53,993 nucleotides of DNA, from IMG/VR virus record IMGVR_UViG_3300014911_000008, positions 1 to 53,993 of that record; one strand, written 5' to 3'. A program made the position numbers and the translations under genes. The stretch is from a virus. Under the pieces are notes generated by a model that saw only the letters and a list, made by a program, of their open reading frames with translations, had not been told where the DNA came from and made no database searches. This document shows positions 34,291 to 41,479 of the stretch, piece after piece. Within the stretch, counting starts at the first letter, position 1. Each line of letters starts with the position of its first letter.

Positions 34291-35141
34291 TTAATCACCA
34301 CTCCAAGCTGTTCTCTCAGTAACTTTACGAGCTTGTCATAGGTGACATCTTCGATTTCAACCTCGAAGCCTCTCTGAAACCTGCATTTTTGAAGCGTCGA
34401 CACATACTTCCATCGCTTGGCAACCGGATCGAATTCCTTTCGCGCGTAGAGAACCACGTCGACCATATGCGCTGTATCCTTCTGAGCTCGCGGCACATAC
34501 AGACCCGTTGGATTGCCTTGCGAGTCATACTTCTCAGTCGTCTTTGCAGTCAACACCACGTTTATCGGTTGTGCCAGCAACCTCAAGATGAGCTTCCGAT
34601 ATCGCATATTTGCCTTGCCGTACTCAAACCGATACGGCTGTCCGCTCGCCGTCTTCTTACTTGCAACTACCTCCAGCCATGCCTGCATCCATGACCAGAC
34701 ATCACTCACCGAGTCGATGACCACTGTGCCTTTCTGAAGCGTCCTCAGTGCCGTCAACGCCTTCTCTAACGCCTCAATACTCTGTATCGGATCGACCTCG
34801 ACCGTTTTGGTGTCCAGTACGCATGCCTCGAAGACTCGTATGTCCTTGTTCTTGAAGGGCTCTTTCTGTAGCAACGGTGCCACGCCAAACTCTGTGTCGA
34901 CGACGTAAAGTGGCTCTGGAAACGTCAGGGCAAAGTGGGTTCTCGGGGTCTGCCAGGCAAACAAATAGTTGGGCGTACCTTAGCCAGGGTTGTCTAGGGC
35001 CTGGCAGACGTTCCCGACCTCTGGTTCTCCATACATCAACACCTTCAGCCCTGACTTCTGCACGATCTCTTCAGGCTTATGCCAGTAGTCCTCGGCCTTT
35101 AACTCTTCGGCTTCCTCTTGCTTCAGGATGTTCCAGCCCAC
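34287..35141 (-). CDS. Sak4/RecA-like recombinase ATPase interrupted by a BHB intron
   Basis: Spliced gene: exon 1 is 35011-35141, exon 2 is 34287-34941, 786 nt in all, 261 residues. GTG 35141 follows GGAGGTG by 5 nt. Unspliced, the frame hits TAA within the intron; removing 69 nt restores VLMYGEPEVGKTHFALTFP, a perfect Walker A (GxxxxGKT, residues 38-45) followed by the acidic YVVDTEFG strand. Walker B is GTVVIDSVSDVW and QPINVVLTAKTTEKYD follows, as in AAA_24/Sak4 phage recombinases. Codon 44, the catalytic lysine, is AA|A across the splice. It sits next to a probable ssDNA-binding protein, its normal partner. Confidence 0.88.
34942..35010 (-). other. archaeal bulge-helix-bulge intron, 69 nt
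   Basis: On the transcript the junction folds as a textbook BHB: exon helix GGU/ACC (35017-35019 with 34938-34940), 4-bp central helix CGGG/CCCG (35013-35016 with 34944-34947), 3-nt bulges AAC (35012-35010) and AGA (34943-34941) on opposite strands, and an 11-bp intron stem GUCUGCCAGGC/GCCUGGCAGAC (35009-34999 with 34958-34948). Cleavage after the second base of each bulge gives AA^C and AG^A and rejoins the lysine codon of the Walker A motif. Substrate of the tRNA splicing endonuclease and ligase by established mechanism. Confidence 0.9.
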
Positions 35142-35145
35142 ACTC

Positions 35146-35409
35146 TCACCTCCTCACTTTAATCTTTCGGCCTTTCAAATGCATGAAGGCTTTCGCTTTC
35201 TTCTTGTCCGCCTCTTGTTGCTTTTTCAACTTCTCGAGGAATTGGACTCGCTCTTCGGCTTTACTCTTCAGAAACGCATCAAGCTCAGTCTCCGACAATC
35301 TCTCAAACTCGTCAAGAGGAACTGACACTCCGAAGCTGTCATTCTTACTGCTCAGCACTACCAGTACGGTTTCACCTTCAACTCTTATTTCGGTAATCTC
35401 ATACTCCAT
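35146..35409 (-). CDS. small protein with beta N-terminus and basic coiled tail
   Basis: 87 residues, ATG preceded by GAGGTGAT. N-terminal strands (YEITEIRVEGETVLVVLSS, FGVSVPLDEF) and a strongly charged helix (KAEERVQFLEKLKKQQEADK) ending in a basic KGRKIKVRR. The ribosome site of the recombinase overlaps its 3' end. Function unknown; located between the recombinase and ssDNA-binding-like genes. Confidence 0.65.
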   Translation of the reverse strand: MEYEITEIRVEGETVLVVLSSKNDSFGVSVPLDEFERLSETELDAFLKSKAEERVQFLEKLKKQQEADKKKAKAFMHLKGRKIKVRR

Positions 35410-35445
35410 ATCATCACCTCACAAAAATAGGGAGGCCGTGGGATG

Positions 35446-36489
35446 CTACTGCTCAAACACTGTTTGCTCATCGATAGGCACCTTGAACTTCGGATCGGCG
35501 AAGACACCGAACGCATTGATGCCTATCCTTGTCACATTCGGATCGATCTGCCGCGTCTCTCTGTTCCATCCAGGCATCTGCACTGTTCGACCAACGACGT
35601 AGACCTCACTGCCTACACCAAAGTCAATCATATGAGCGATGTCCTGATGGATCCAAACCGTGACTCCTTCGGCCTCTAAGTCTAGTAGTGTCTCGTCCTC
35701 AATTACTAGCAAACGATTGCCGACCGCTGTCGGTTCTGTCCTCATGAAGACTACTGCACCTTTCAAGACGCAGATTCTCTCGGCATCTGCCTGATGCTGC
35801 TGATGCCACTGCTCGATCGTGGCACATGTCACCTTCAACGGATCAGGAGTTGCCTCGAGTAGCTCGATGACTGACTGCTTGAAGTCAGGCACATCAATCG
35901 GCGTGAATTTCGTAGCGGCAACCGCAGTCGTCGAATAACGGAATTCTGTCTCAGCTCTCTTGTTCGCAGACCACCTTACTGGCTTGCCCAGAGGCGGCAA
36001 ATTGTTGACCTGGTCACGTCTGTGTATTTGCACTACGAGCTTTGTGAGTCCTCCACTTGCAGGTCTCGCTATGGCAATTGTCTGTCTGAGCATGACTGGC
36101 TGCGATATGTCTATGATTTGCCCTGATGGCATCCTGAATATAGGCTTGCCATTCACGTCACAGAGGCCTTCCTGGATTGCCTTACCGGGATCCTGTTGCC
36201 ACATTTGAAGTGCCTGCTCACGACGCCGTGCGAATACGTCCATTGCAGGTCCGATGCCTATGAATACACCGTCAAACGTCATCAGGTTTGGATATCTCAT
36301 CAGTGACTTGAGTTCTCTGTAGACCATGAAGCGTGCTTTTCGCTCTAGCTGATCCGGCGTCGCATTAGGCAACACCGTCTTCAGCTGCTCGATGTTCTGC
36401 TGTAGCTTTCCCATGAGCTCATCAAACGGCCTCCCGGTCTTCTGAGACCACTCACGTAGGAGTTGTTCCGTCTTCGCACGTTCGCTCAT
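35446..36489 (-). CDS. probable ssDNA-binding protein (OB-fold, RPA-like)
   Basis: 347 residues, ATG 5 nt after GGAGGTG. N-terminal helical part (residues 1-65), then a beta-rich body with two or more candidate OB folds (VMLRQTIAIARP, LTKLVVQIHRRD; AERICVLKGAVVFMRTEP, RLLVIEDETLLD, GVTVWIHQDIAHMIDFG, SEVYVVGRTVQMPGW, RIGINAFGVFADP). The spacing 'GSEVYVVGRTVQ' late in the protein is OB-like. Call depends on pattern and on its place beside the Sak4-like recombinase; no zinc finger is seen. Confidence 0.5.
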   Translation of the reverse strand: MSERAKTEQLLREWSQKTGRPFDELMGKLQQNIEQLKTVLPNATPDQLERKARFMVYRELKSLMRYPNLMTFDGVFIGIGPAMDVFARRREQALQMWQQDPGKAIQEGLCDVNGKPIFRMPSGQIIDISQPVMLRQTIAIARPASGGLTKLVVQIHRRDQVNNLPPLGKPVRWSANKRAETEFRYSTTAVAATKFTPIDVPDFKQSVIELLEATPDPLKVTCATIEQWHQQHQADAERICVLKGAVVFMRTEPTAVGNRLLVIEDETLLDLEAEGVTVWIHQDIAHMIDFGVGSEVYVVGRTVQMPGWNRETRQIDPNVTRIGINAFGVFADPKFKVPIDEQTVFEQ

Positions 36490-36504
36490 ACATCCACCTC
36501 CCGC

Positions 36505-36700
36505 AGCTTTACCGGCTTAGCCGGCTTCTGACACGGAGAGTCATACTCAACCGTGTCAGCCGGCACCTTCAGCGACCGGTACCTTCCTCATCGTGTCAGA
36601 TAGTCTAGCACTCATCATCAGGTCTCCGTATGGCAGGTCGTCCGCTCATCATATTCCGCAGACCCATGCCCGCCATACGGACTCCTCAAACGAGGAGCGT
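36505..36700 (-). ncRNA. hairpin-rich intergenic region, possible structured RNA
   Basis: No credible ORF in about 220 nt between the winged-helix gene and the ssDNA-binding-like gene. Four inverted repeats: CTCCTC/GAGGAG with a 4-nt loop (36682-36697), TCCGTATGGC/GCCATACGGA (36625-36634 with 36672-36681), CTGACACGG/CCGTGTCAG with an inner GAGT/ACTC (36528-36559), and CCGGC/GCCGG near 36512-36524. All can form on the minus-strand transcript upstream of the gene at 36489. Could be a leader regulator, a separate small RNA, or a replication origin. Confidence 0.5.
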
Positions 36701-36709
36701 GATCTCGTA

Positions 36710-36931
36710 TCAGGAAAGCCTATTGGCGCTTCGAGCACGTGTACGCCTCCCACGAGGTGACAACGCGTAGAACTTTACACGTCCTTTCTGACGCTCTTCA
36801 AGGATGCCACATGCAATGGCGCGATAGATGTAACGGCGAGCTGTCACGACCTTAACACCGAGAAGTAAGGCAATTTCTTTGGCTGTATAGGCAAGATTCG
36901 GATCAAGGAGTTTCGACCACTCGACCTTCAT
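36710..36931 (-). CDS. winged-helix DNA-binding protein
   Basis: 73 residues, ATG on an ATGA overlap. HTH pattern AYTAKEIALLLGVKVVTARRYIYRAIACGIL followed by a wing (RQKGRVKFYAL) and a basic tail. MarR/ArsR-like size. Likely a viral transcription regulator; adjacent to the structured intergenic region. Confidence 0.7.
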   Translation of the reverse strand: MKVEWSKLLDPNLAYTAKEIALLLGVKVVTARRYIYRAIACGILEERQKGRVKFYALSPRGRRTRARSANRLS

Positions 36932-37236
36932 GGCAGTTTCAAAACCCGTAAGCGTGATTCGAGGTTTTCGACAATGTAGAACGTAGGAAATCGGACTTTG
37001 CCGTCGTCATCCACGTAGTATCTGCGACGCATAATATGAGCGGTAACAATTGCGGCAAGGACCGGATTTGACAGAAAAAGAAAGAGGGGATGTGAGGCTT
37101 GCGCTGCAACGGCATGTGCCTGTTCGTAGTAACGCTTGGGATCGTTGTCGAGCTGGTAAACTACGAAATCGTCAAATGTCTCTTCGAGACGCCCCTTGAA
37201 TTGTTCGTAGCAGTCGGTGACAATGATCGCCTTCAC
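36928..37236 (-). CDS. hypothetical protein
   Basis: 102 residues, GTG start with a weak site. Alternating strands and helices (KAIIVTDCYEQF, DFVVYQLDNDP, HPLFLFLSNPVLAAIVTAHIM, TFYIVENLESRL) suggest a small Rossmann-like fold. Located between two winged-helix genes, so it belongs to the regulatory operon. No family recognised. Confidence 0.6.
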   Translation of the reverse strand: MKAIIVTDCYEQFKGRLEETFDDFVVYQLDNDPKRYYEQAHAVAAQASHPLFLFLSNPVLAAIVTAHIMRRRYYVDDDGKVRFPTFYIVENLESRLRVLKLP

Positions 37237-37250
37237 AGGCTAACCCTCGC

Positions 37251-37511
37251 TTAGAAGTTGGACTCTTGGGCAGTCTGAGCAGCTGCCCAGTAGGCCTTGG
37301 CTCCGTCGTATCTGACTACGACTAATCCCTTGTCGAGTAGCTGCTTGAGTCTCCTGTATGCAGAGCCAGTCTTCACTCCGAGAAAAGCGGCAACCTCAGC
37401 AGTTGTCATTGCGTGCTGAGAAAGCTCAGCTAGAAGCTCCTCGTTGGAAACTCTGCTTCCGACAGCCTTCTCGGCAGGAAGCTTGTTAAACTCATCCAAA
37501 CTGATTGGCAT
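37251..37511 (-). CDS. winged-helix DNA-binding protein
   Basis: 86 residues from ATG 37511; GTG 37523 overlaps the ribosome site. HTH region ELSQHAMTTAEVAAFLGVKTGSA and recognition helix YRRLKQLLDKGLV with a wing VVRYDGAKAYW. First conventional gene after promoter P1 and the leader ORF. Its own promoter carries a hairpin-containing leader, so autoregulation is possible. Confidence 0.7.
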   Translation of the reverse strand: MPISLDEFNKLPAEKAVGSRVSNEELLAELSQHAMTTAEVAAFLGVKTGSAYRRLKQLLDKGLVVVRYDGAKAYWAAAQTAQESNF

Positions 37512-37519
37512 CCCACCAT

Positions 37520-37597
37520 TCACCTCCCATGCGCTTTGTCATGGGTACCTCCAACCCATGACCGTGAGATACTCAAACCGAAGTCAAAAGTTCTCAT
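37520..37597 (-). CDS. 25-residue leader ORF
   Basis: ATG 37597 has GGAGGTC 6 nt upstream, the spacing used across this genome, and the stop overlaps the ribosome site of the winged-helix gene. Product MRTFDFGLSISRSWVGG plus eight more residues. It spans a perfect 9-bp inverted repeat. Could be a regulatory leader peptide or a short functional protein. Confidence 0.4.
   Translation of the reverse strand: MRTFDFGLSISRSWVGGTHDKAHGR
37538..37562 (-). promoter_or_regulatory. leader hairpin with Shine-Dalgarno in loop
   Basis: Perfect inverted repeat GTCATGGGT/ACCCATGAC with a 7-nt loop TGGAGGT on the minus-strand transcript. The loop presents a Shine-Dalgarno-like GGAGGT, and the hairpin lies inside the leader ORF upstream of the winged-helix gene. 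Possible translational switch, or a DNA operator for that protein. Confidence 0.5.
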
Positions 37598-37622
37598 CCT
37601 CTTGACCTCCTAGTTCCACACT

Positions 37623-37654
37623 ATTTAATCTTCTCCAAGATTTATAAATGTTTT
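37623..37654 (-). promoter_or_regulatory. archaeal promoter P1
   Basis: Minus strand CAAAACATTTATAAAT gives an A-rich BRE and TATA box just after the stop of the 37660 gene. Fourteen bases beyond CATTTA lies GATTAAAT (37623-37630), an element at exactly the same spacing in promoter P2. Drives the leftward operon beginning with the leader ORF. Confidence 0.65.
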
Positions 37655-37659
37655 GGAGC

Positions 37660-37893
37660 TCAGCGAATGTAGGCTAGGGTTCTGTGATCTCGGTTATCGG
37701 ATGGCTCGACATGTAGAAGGTAGTCCTTGGCAATTTCGAGAGTGCCTATAGCCATGGGTTTGCAATCGTCTAGGAGATTGAGGATGACATATACACGAGC
37801 AGGTAGCTGTTCGTCAGGAGGAACGCTTTGAATGCGCTTTCGGAGCTCAACAATCAACGGGTCTAGAAGACGTTCGATGTCAACTTTGGCCAT
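37660..37893 (-). CDS. hypothetical protein
   Basis: 77 residues, ATG after GGAGGTG. Helix-strand mixture (DIERLLDPLIVELRKRIQSV, RVYVILNLLDD, GTLEIAKDYLLHVEPSD). Overlaps the end of the TBP-like gene by 31 nt and is followed directly by promoter P1, so it ends the upstream operon. No family recognised. Confidence 0.6.
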   Translation of the reverse strand: MAKVDIERLLDPLIVELRKRIQSVPPDEQLPARVYVILNLLDDCKPMAIGTLEIAKDYLLHVEPSDNRDHRTLAYIR

Positions 37894-38393
37894 GACTTCA
37901 CCTCCTCGGAGAGAGCTTTCACGATTCGGTCGAGTTGCTCTTTTGACTTGAGTCCGAATATCGAAATGTATCTCGGAAAAACGAGCACATTGTGTCCAGC
38001 GACAGTGACCGTTGCACAGTTCGTATATTCGGGTGTGTAGATGGCGCCATGCTCTGCAAGAGCCTCAATGTCGATGGGCTCGTCGACGTAGACCCCTGCA
38101 GACAGCAGCGTAACGCGCGTCTTCGGCTCTGGCAGCTTGCCAACGTACTTCTCGAGCTCCTTAGTAGCTTCTCGTACGACATCACCATAGTTGAGTGTCT
38201 TCAGTCCGTGAAGTATCACCTTACCTGTCCTGTAGATCTGCATGTAGTACTTCCAGTAGTACTTCACCGCCGGAAACGTCCACGGATCATACTCCGCCAG
38301 ACCTTCCGGTAGCTGCTCGTAGATGTACTCGAGGTCGAATATCACATCAGGATACTCGACCAGCACGTTCACATTGTTGATGACCACTTTCAC
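37863..38393 (-). CDS. TATA-binding protein homologue (divergent, two repeats)
   Basis: 176 residues, GTG 6 nt after GGAGGTC. Two TBP half-repeats. First: INNVNVLVEYPDVIFDLEYIY, EYDPWTFPAVKYYWK, then MQIYRTGKVILHGLKTLNYGDVV, matching the TBP order LDLekIa ... YdPe-FPgviyr ... lifrSGKivvtGaks. Second, weaker: VDEPIDIEALAEHGAIYTPEY, VTVAGHNVLVFPRYISIFGLKS. Length equals archaeal TBP (about 180). The DNA-contacting phenylalanines are partly replaced. Likely redirects host RNA polymerase to viral promoters or competes with host TBP. Confidence 0.75.
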   Translation of the reverse strand: MKVVINNVNVLVEYPDVIFDLEYIYEQLPEGLAEYDPWTFPAVKYYWKYYMQIYRTGKVILHGLKTLNYGDVVREATKELEKYVGKLPEPKTRVTLLSAGVYVDEPIDIEALAEHGAIYTPEYTNCATVTVAGHNVLVFPRYISIFGLKSKEQLDRIVKALSEEVKSWPKLTSNVF

Positions 38394-38596
38394 CGTTTCG
38401 ACCTCCTGATTCTATCTAGTTGACGTAACAACAACACTCTCTCGGGCGCTTGTAAGTGTAGCCCGCACGCGCACACAGCAATCCAATAGTTGACCCGTTT
38501 CCTCTTGAATATCGTGAGCCGTCGACCGCAGTTTGGGCATCGACACCGATGTGCCTCTTCTACTTCTCGCTTAAAGGTATTTGCACCGAACCCCAT
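38390..38596 (-). CDS. zinc-ribbon protein
   Basis: About 68 residues; start taken as ATG 38596 (an upstream ATG at 38635 lies within the preceding gene). CRCPNCG and a later CACG form a zinc ribbon around a strand pair (LTIFKRKRVNYWIAV), ending in a basic helix. Immediately upstream of the TBP-like gene with a 4-nt overlap, so a transcription-related role is conceivable. Confidence 0.6.
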   Translation of the reverse strand: MGFGANTFKREVEEAHRCRCPNCGRRLTIFKRKRVNYWIAVCACGLHLQAPERVLLLRQLDRIRRSKR

Positions 38597-38766
38597 TTTC
38601 CTCGACATAGCAGAAAACCTCTCCGTCGTAACCACTTCCGTCCGCAGACACAGCGAATTTCTCGGGTCTCCTTGCTACAGACGAGACGTCGTCCGCATAT
38701 ACACTGGAACGCAAACGGAAAGTGCGTCTCTTCGAGCTGTCTAAATCGCTCAATCGAGATCGGCAT
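38560..38766 (-). CDS. zinc-ribbon protein
   Basis: 68 residues, ATG after GAGGTCCG. Two knuckles, CICGRRLVC and CVCGRKW, with the layout of a small rubredoxin-like ribbon. Overlaps the next zinc-ribbon gene by 37 nt. Possibly DNA or RNA binding. Confidence 0.6.
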   Translation of the reverse strand: MPISIERFRQLEETHFPFAFQCICGRRLVCSKETREIRCVCGRKWLRRRGFLLCRGKWGSVQIPLSEK

Positions 38767-38971
38767 CGGACCTCACCTCTGTTCCGCCTTCTAACGTAAC
38801 CTTTACGGAGTACTTGTCAGAACTTCCGGATACTTTGCGTAACACGCGAAGTGCCTCCAGGAATTCTTCTGGAATTTCCACTTGATGATAAACGATAGCG
38901 GTTTTGGTTTCGAGCGGCTCATTGAAACGCTTCAACTCAATCTTGAGTTGCAACATCACGTTTTTCTTCAC
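38750..38971 (-). CDS. hypothetical beta protein
   Basis: 73 residues from GTG 38971, 6 nt after GGAGGTG. Strands KNVMLQLKIELKRF and TKTAIVYHQVEIP, a helix EEFLEALRVLRK, then YSVKVTLEGG. Located between the kinase and zinc-ribbon genes. No family recognised. Confidence 0.55.
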   Translation of the reverse strand: MKKNVMLQLKIELKRFNEPLETKTAIVYHQVEIPEEFLEALRVLRKVSGSSDKYSVKVTLEGGTEVRSDADLD

Positions 38972-39479
38972 TCTTTTCACCTCCTAATCGGATTACAGTA
39001 TCGGGAATCAGTCCGAGTATATTTTCGAACTGCCTTATGATGAAGGCTCTGAACTCGGGATTCGTGCTTCGCACACCATCTGCGACGAGAGGCAGTGGCT
39101 CGCAGTAGAAGACAATCTTCGTGCCCTTCATGGACTTGTAGATGCTCCACGCGTCGAAGATCAACTCCTCGAATTGCCTGTCGGAGAGGCGTCCAACACT
39201 GTACAGATACGTCGTATAAGGTATTGTGTCCAATGAGCATCTATCCATGACGACAATCTGGGCATTGTAGTCTCGCAATACGTCATTGGCACGATAATAA
39301 TTCAGAATCCATCGCTGTGTCATGTAGCCTCCCTGTTCATTTAACGGATACGGGCACTGTCGGGCACCTTCAGGGCGCAAGGCGACTTCGAAGCCTGCCG
39401 CCTTTAGCACTCTGTAGACGAGTGTTGCACGAGTCGTCTTTCCACTACAGTGTGGCCCCATAAAGATCAGACGCTTCAT
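38937..39479 (-). CDS. P-loop nucleotide kinase (dNMP/dN kinase-like)
   Basis: 180 residues from ATG 39479. P-loop GPHCSGKTTRA (G8-T15), a central VVMDRCSLDTIPY (the DRx motif of thymidylate and deoxynucleoside kinases) and a strand KIVFYCEPLPLV. Probably phosphorylates a (deoxy)nucleoside or monophosphate; in this virus it could also prepare a modified nucleotide. Exact substrate cannot be read. Confidence 0.7.
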   Translation of the reverse strand: MKRLIFMGPHCSGKTTRATLVYRVLKAAGFEVALRPEGARQCPYPLNEQGGYMTQRWILNYYRANDVLRDYNAQIVVMDRCSLDTIPYTTYLYSVGRLSDRQFEELIFDAWSIYKSMKGTKIVFYCEPLPLVADGVRSTNPEFRAFIIRQFENILGLIPDTVIRLGGEKSEEKRDVATQD

Positions 39480-39484
39480 ACTTC

Positions 39485-39832
39485 TCACTCTCCAACAGCA
39501 ACAACTTCAGGTGTACCTTCGTGAAGGTAAACGTCACATCCGGAAATCGTAAAGATCCGTCTGAAGAGATGCCATTTCAGTGCTCGACAAACTCTTCGTT
39601 CACGCTCTTCGCGCTCTCTTTCGTCAGAGCTCAACGCCTGCAAGTGCTGTCGATACAAGTAATGCCAGTCCACGAGCAGCCACCTCGGCGTTATGTTGCG
39701 TTCATGTAGCTTCATCAAGGCTCGTAACAGTCTTCGCTTTAACTGTGGCGTCAGCTTCACTTCGACGTAGTTGTTGCCTTCAAGCATCACCAGTATGGTT
39801 TCCTCGTCAAGCCTGTTCACATTAGACTTCAT
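39485..39832 (-). CDS. hypothetical protein
   Basis: 115 residues from ATG 39832 after GAGGAG. Basic central helix block (LKRRLLRALMKLHERNITPRW, REREERERRVCRALKWHLFR) between short strands. Overlaps the preceding gene. No family recognised. Confidence 0.6.
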   Translation of the reverse strand: MKSNVNRLDEETILVMLEGNNYVEVKLTPQLKRRLLRALMKLHERNITPRWLLVDWHYLYRQHLQALSSDEREREERERRVCRALKWHLFRRIFTISGCDVYLHEGTPEVVAVGE

Positions 39833-40112
39833 CGTCAAGCTCCTCTTTCATCAACTCATTTATGCAGTCGACGCAGTAGCCCTTGTTTATCGCCCAATCC
39901 CAGTAACTCAGCATCTTTCCACACCTCTTGCACGGACGAGGTGGCAAGTCCAGCTCCTGTATCTTCTGCTTAATCGGATCCCACAGGGAGTCCGCCTCAT
40001 TAATGTTACAGGCAACGTCCAATGCCTCCATCAGCAATTCTGCTAGTCGCTCAGCCTGCTCCCTGTACCACTCTTCGTAGTCGAACTCATCTGCTTGCTT
40101 CATGGAACTCAT
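39822..40112 (-). CDS. zinc-knuckle helical protein
   Basis: 96 residues; ATG 40112 (or ATG 40103) follows GAGGAGA. N-terminal acidic helices (DYEEWYREQAERLAELLMEAL) and a C-terminal zinc site CKRCG plus YCVDC. Function unknown. Confidence 0.55.
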   Translation of the reverse strand: MSSMKQADEFDYEEWYREQAERLAELLMEALDVACNINEADSLWDPIKQKIQELDLPPRPCKRCGKMLSYWDWAINKGYCVDCINELMKEELDDEV

Positions 40113-40363
40113 TTCTCCTCGCAGCGCCAAATCCAATACAGTGCTCGTAACACTGCAAATACGCATGCAGCAACCTGCATAACTTTGGCAGGGATCTCAC
40201 CAAAAGCGACACCTAAAGCCCAGCTTCCTAACTTCCCAACTATGCATATGACGATGACTTCTTCCAGAGCTCGCCCAATACAACTCTTGAGTATCTTACG
40301 TCCTTCCCTTACCAACGTCTTCGCCAAGATCTTCAGAAACTGTCTGAACGTACGGTCACTCAA
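40109..40363 (-). CDS. small membrane protein
   Basis: 84 residues, TTG 40363 after GGAGGGA. Basic N-terminal helix, then two hydrophobic segments (EVIVICIVGKLGSWALGVAFG and KVMQVAACVFAVLRALYWIW). Overlaps its neighbours by 4-8 nt. Function unknown. Confidence 0.55.
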   Translation of the reverse strand: MSDRTFRQFLKILAKTLVREGRKILKSCIGRALEEVIVICIVGKLGSWALGVAFGEIPAKVMQVAACVFAVLRALYWIWRCEEK

Positions 40364-40586
40364 GCCTCTCCCTCCTTTTCATCTCTCGATACGCACACCA
40401 CGCAGTGAACAGCAGCCATCCGAACAGTACGACTACTGCGGCATACGGATTGACTTCTGCAACTAGCAGTGCAAGTGTCATACCAATGAGGTTCGCTCCG
40501 AAGAACTCTACTTGTGGCAGTAGACCTTTGTCTTCGCGAATTTCCTTGACGATTTCTCGTAGCCAGGCTACGACCTTCCTGATCAC
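40356..40586 (-). CDS. small membrane protein
   Basis: 76 residues, GTG start. Amphipathic N-terminus (VVAWLREIVKEIREDKG) and two membrane helices (FGANLIGMTLALLVAEV, AAVVVLFGWLLFTAWCAY) with a basic C-terminus. Pairs with the adjacent membrane-protein gene. Confidence 0.55.
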   Translation of the reverse strand: MIRKVVAWLREIVKEIREDKGLLPQVEFFGANLIGMTLALLVAEVNPYAAVVVLFGWLLFTAWCAYREMKRRERLE

Positions 40587-40834
40587 AAGTCCAGCCTCCT
40601 TGCGACGAGCCTCGCAGCCAATTTCAGCTCTCTGATGGCTTCCGCGTCAGTCTCGTCCACCTCAGCAAGACGTCTGATGATTTCCATGGCGAGCTCTCTC
40701 ACACTGGGTACTCTAGCCTCACTCTTATCCTTGAAGTGCGGACACTTGTCCTTCCGAGGATTGTACTCACCTGTGAAGGCACAGACCCATCCGACGCGTG
40801 AATGCGAGTAGTAGTAACACTTCTCACAGAGCAT
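40583..40834 (-). CDS. Cys-rich small protein
   Basis: 83 residues, ATG after GGAGGGA. N-terminal cysteines CEKCYYY, VGWVCAF and DKCPHF form a likely metal site; the rest is a helical region (RELAMEIIRRLAEVDE). Function unknown. Confidence 0.55.
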   Translation of the reverse strand: MLCEKCYYYSHSRVGWVCAFTGEYNPRKDKCPHFKDKSEARVPSVRELAMEIIRRLAEVDETDAEAIRELKLAARLVARRLDL

Positions 40835-41120
40835 TCCAGAACTCCCTCCACGGTACGTTGTCGTCCAACTTACTGACTAACCAGTTGCGACCTTCCGCGT
40901 ACACGATCTGTAGGCATCCGCTTCTCTCTAGCTTTCTGGCCACCCTGAAGGCAAATACTTCAGGATGGTAGTGCCATCGCTTGAGGTATTTGTAATACCG
41001 ATACGACGACCGCTTTTTGTTGTCGCTTACGCCGCCGAACAGGTCCACGATTCTGATGCGCTTGCTATGGCGTCGCCTCAGTTTCGAGAGGATCTTCCGT
41101 ATCAGTCTCATCTCGTCCAC
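40824..41120 (-). CDS. basic hypothetical protein, possible wHTH
   Basis: 98 residues from GTG 41120 on a TAGTG junction. Basic N-terminus (IRKILSKLRRRHSKRIRI), a YRYYKYLKRWHYHPEVFAFR segment and a late wing-like strand pair (GCLQIVYAEGRNWLVSKL). A winged-helix DNA-binding fold is possible but not certain. Confidence 0.5.
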   Translation of the reverse strand: MDEMRLIRKILSKLRRRHSKRIRIVDLFGGVSDNKKRSSYRYYKYLKRWHYHPEVFAFRVARKLERSGCLQIVYAEGRNWLVSKLDDNVPWREFWNAL

Positions 41121-41335
41121 TACCATCCCTCCAGATTAGGCATACGTAAACGTATCCACTCATGGGCATCCGGGGCAGTTATTATTAGAGCGCCTCTTAC
41201 AAACATGGCGATCGACGCATACTTCCAGTCGTTGCGCCTGAAGAAATCAATTACAGTCTCACGGTCCCGCTGAGTCTTCGCAATGACGGCTTCCGTTCTG
41301 CCTCGTTTCCAGCCGACGATTACCCAGACTAACAA
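41120..41335 (-). CDS. hypothetical protein
   Basis: 71 residues, TTG start with GGAGTGG upstream. Strands at VWVIVGWK and YASIAMFVRGALIITAPD around a helix (RDRETVIDFFRRND). Its first 76 nt overlap the preceding zinc-ribbon gene, an unusually long overlap that suggests one of the two starts or ends could be misjudged. Confidence 0.45.
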   Translation of the reverse strand: MLVWVIVGWKRGRTEAVIAKTQRDRETVIDFFRRNDWKYASIAMFVRGALIITAPDAHEWIRLRMPNLEGW

Positions 41336-41472
41336 CCTTCCACTCCCCCTTTACGCGTAGTCCACATTTCGGACAGACATACTCATTCACCAGGACAGTG
41401 TTACCCCAACCTCTTGCTTCGACGTCTTTCCGCACACAGACCATTTCAGATCCGCAAAACGGGCACCATGGC
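41259..41472 (-). CDS. zinc-ribbon protein
   Basis: About 70 residues from ATG 41472. MPWCPFCGSEMVC and VCPKCGLRVKGEW give a classic CxxC...CxxC ribbon in the first 45 residues; the C-terminal 25 residues overlap the next gene and look less constrained. Confidence 0.55.
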
Positions 41473-41479
41473 ATCACCC

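Noticed and set aside
36600-36630. CTGATGA on the minus strand, suggestive of a hammerhead ribozyme core
   Set aside because: No matching GAAA segment and no three-stem arrangement around it.
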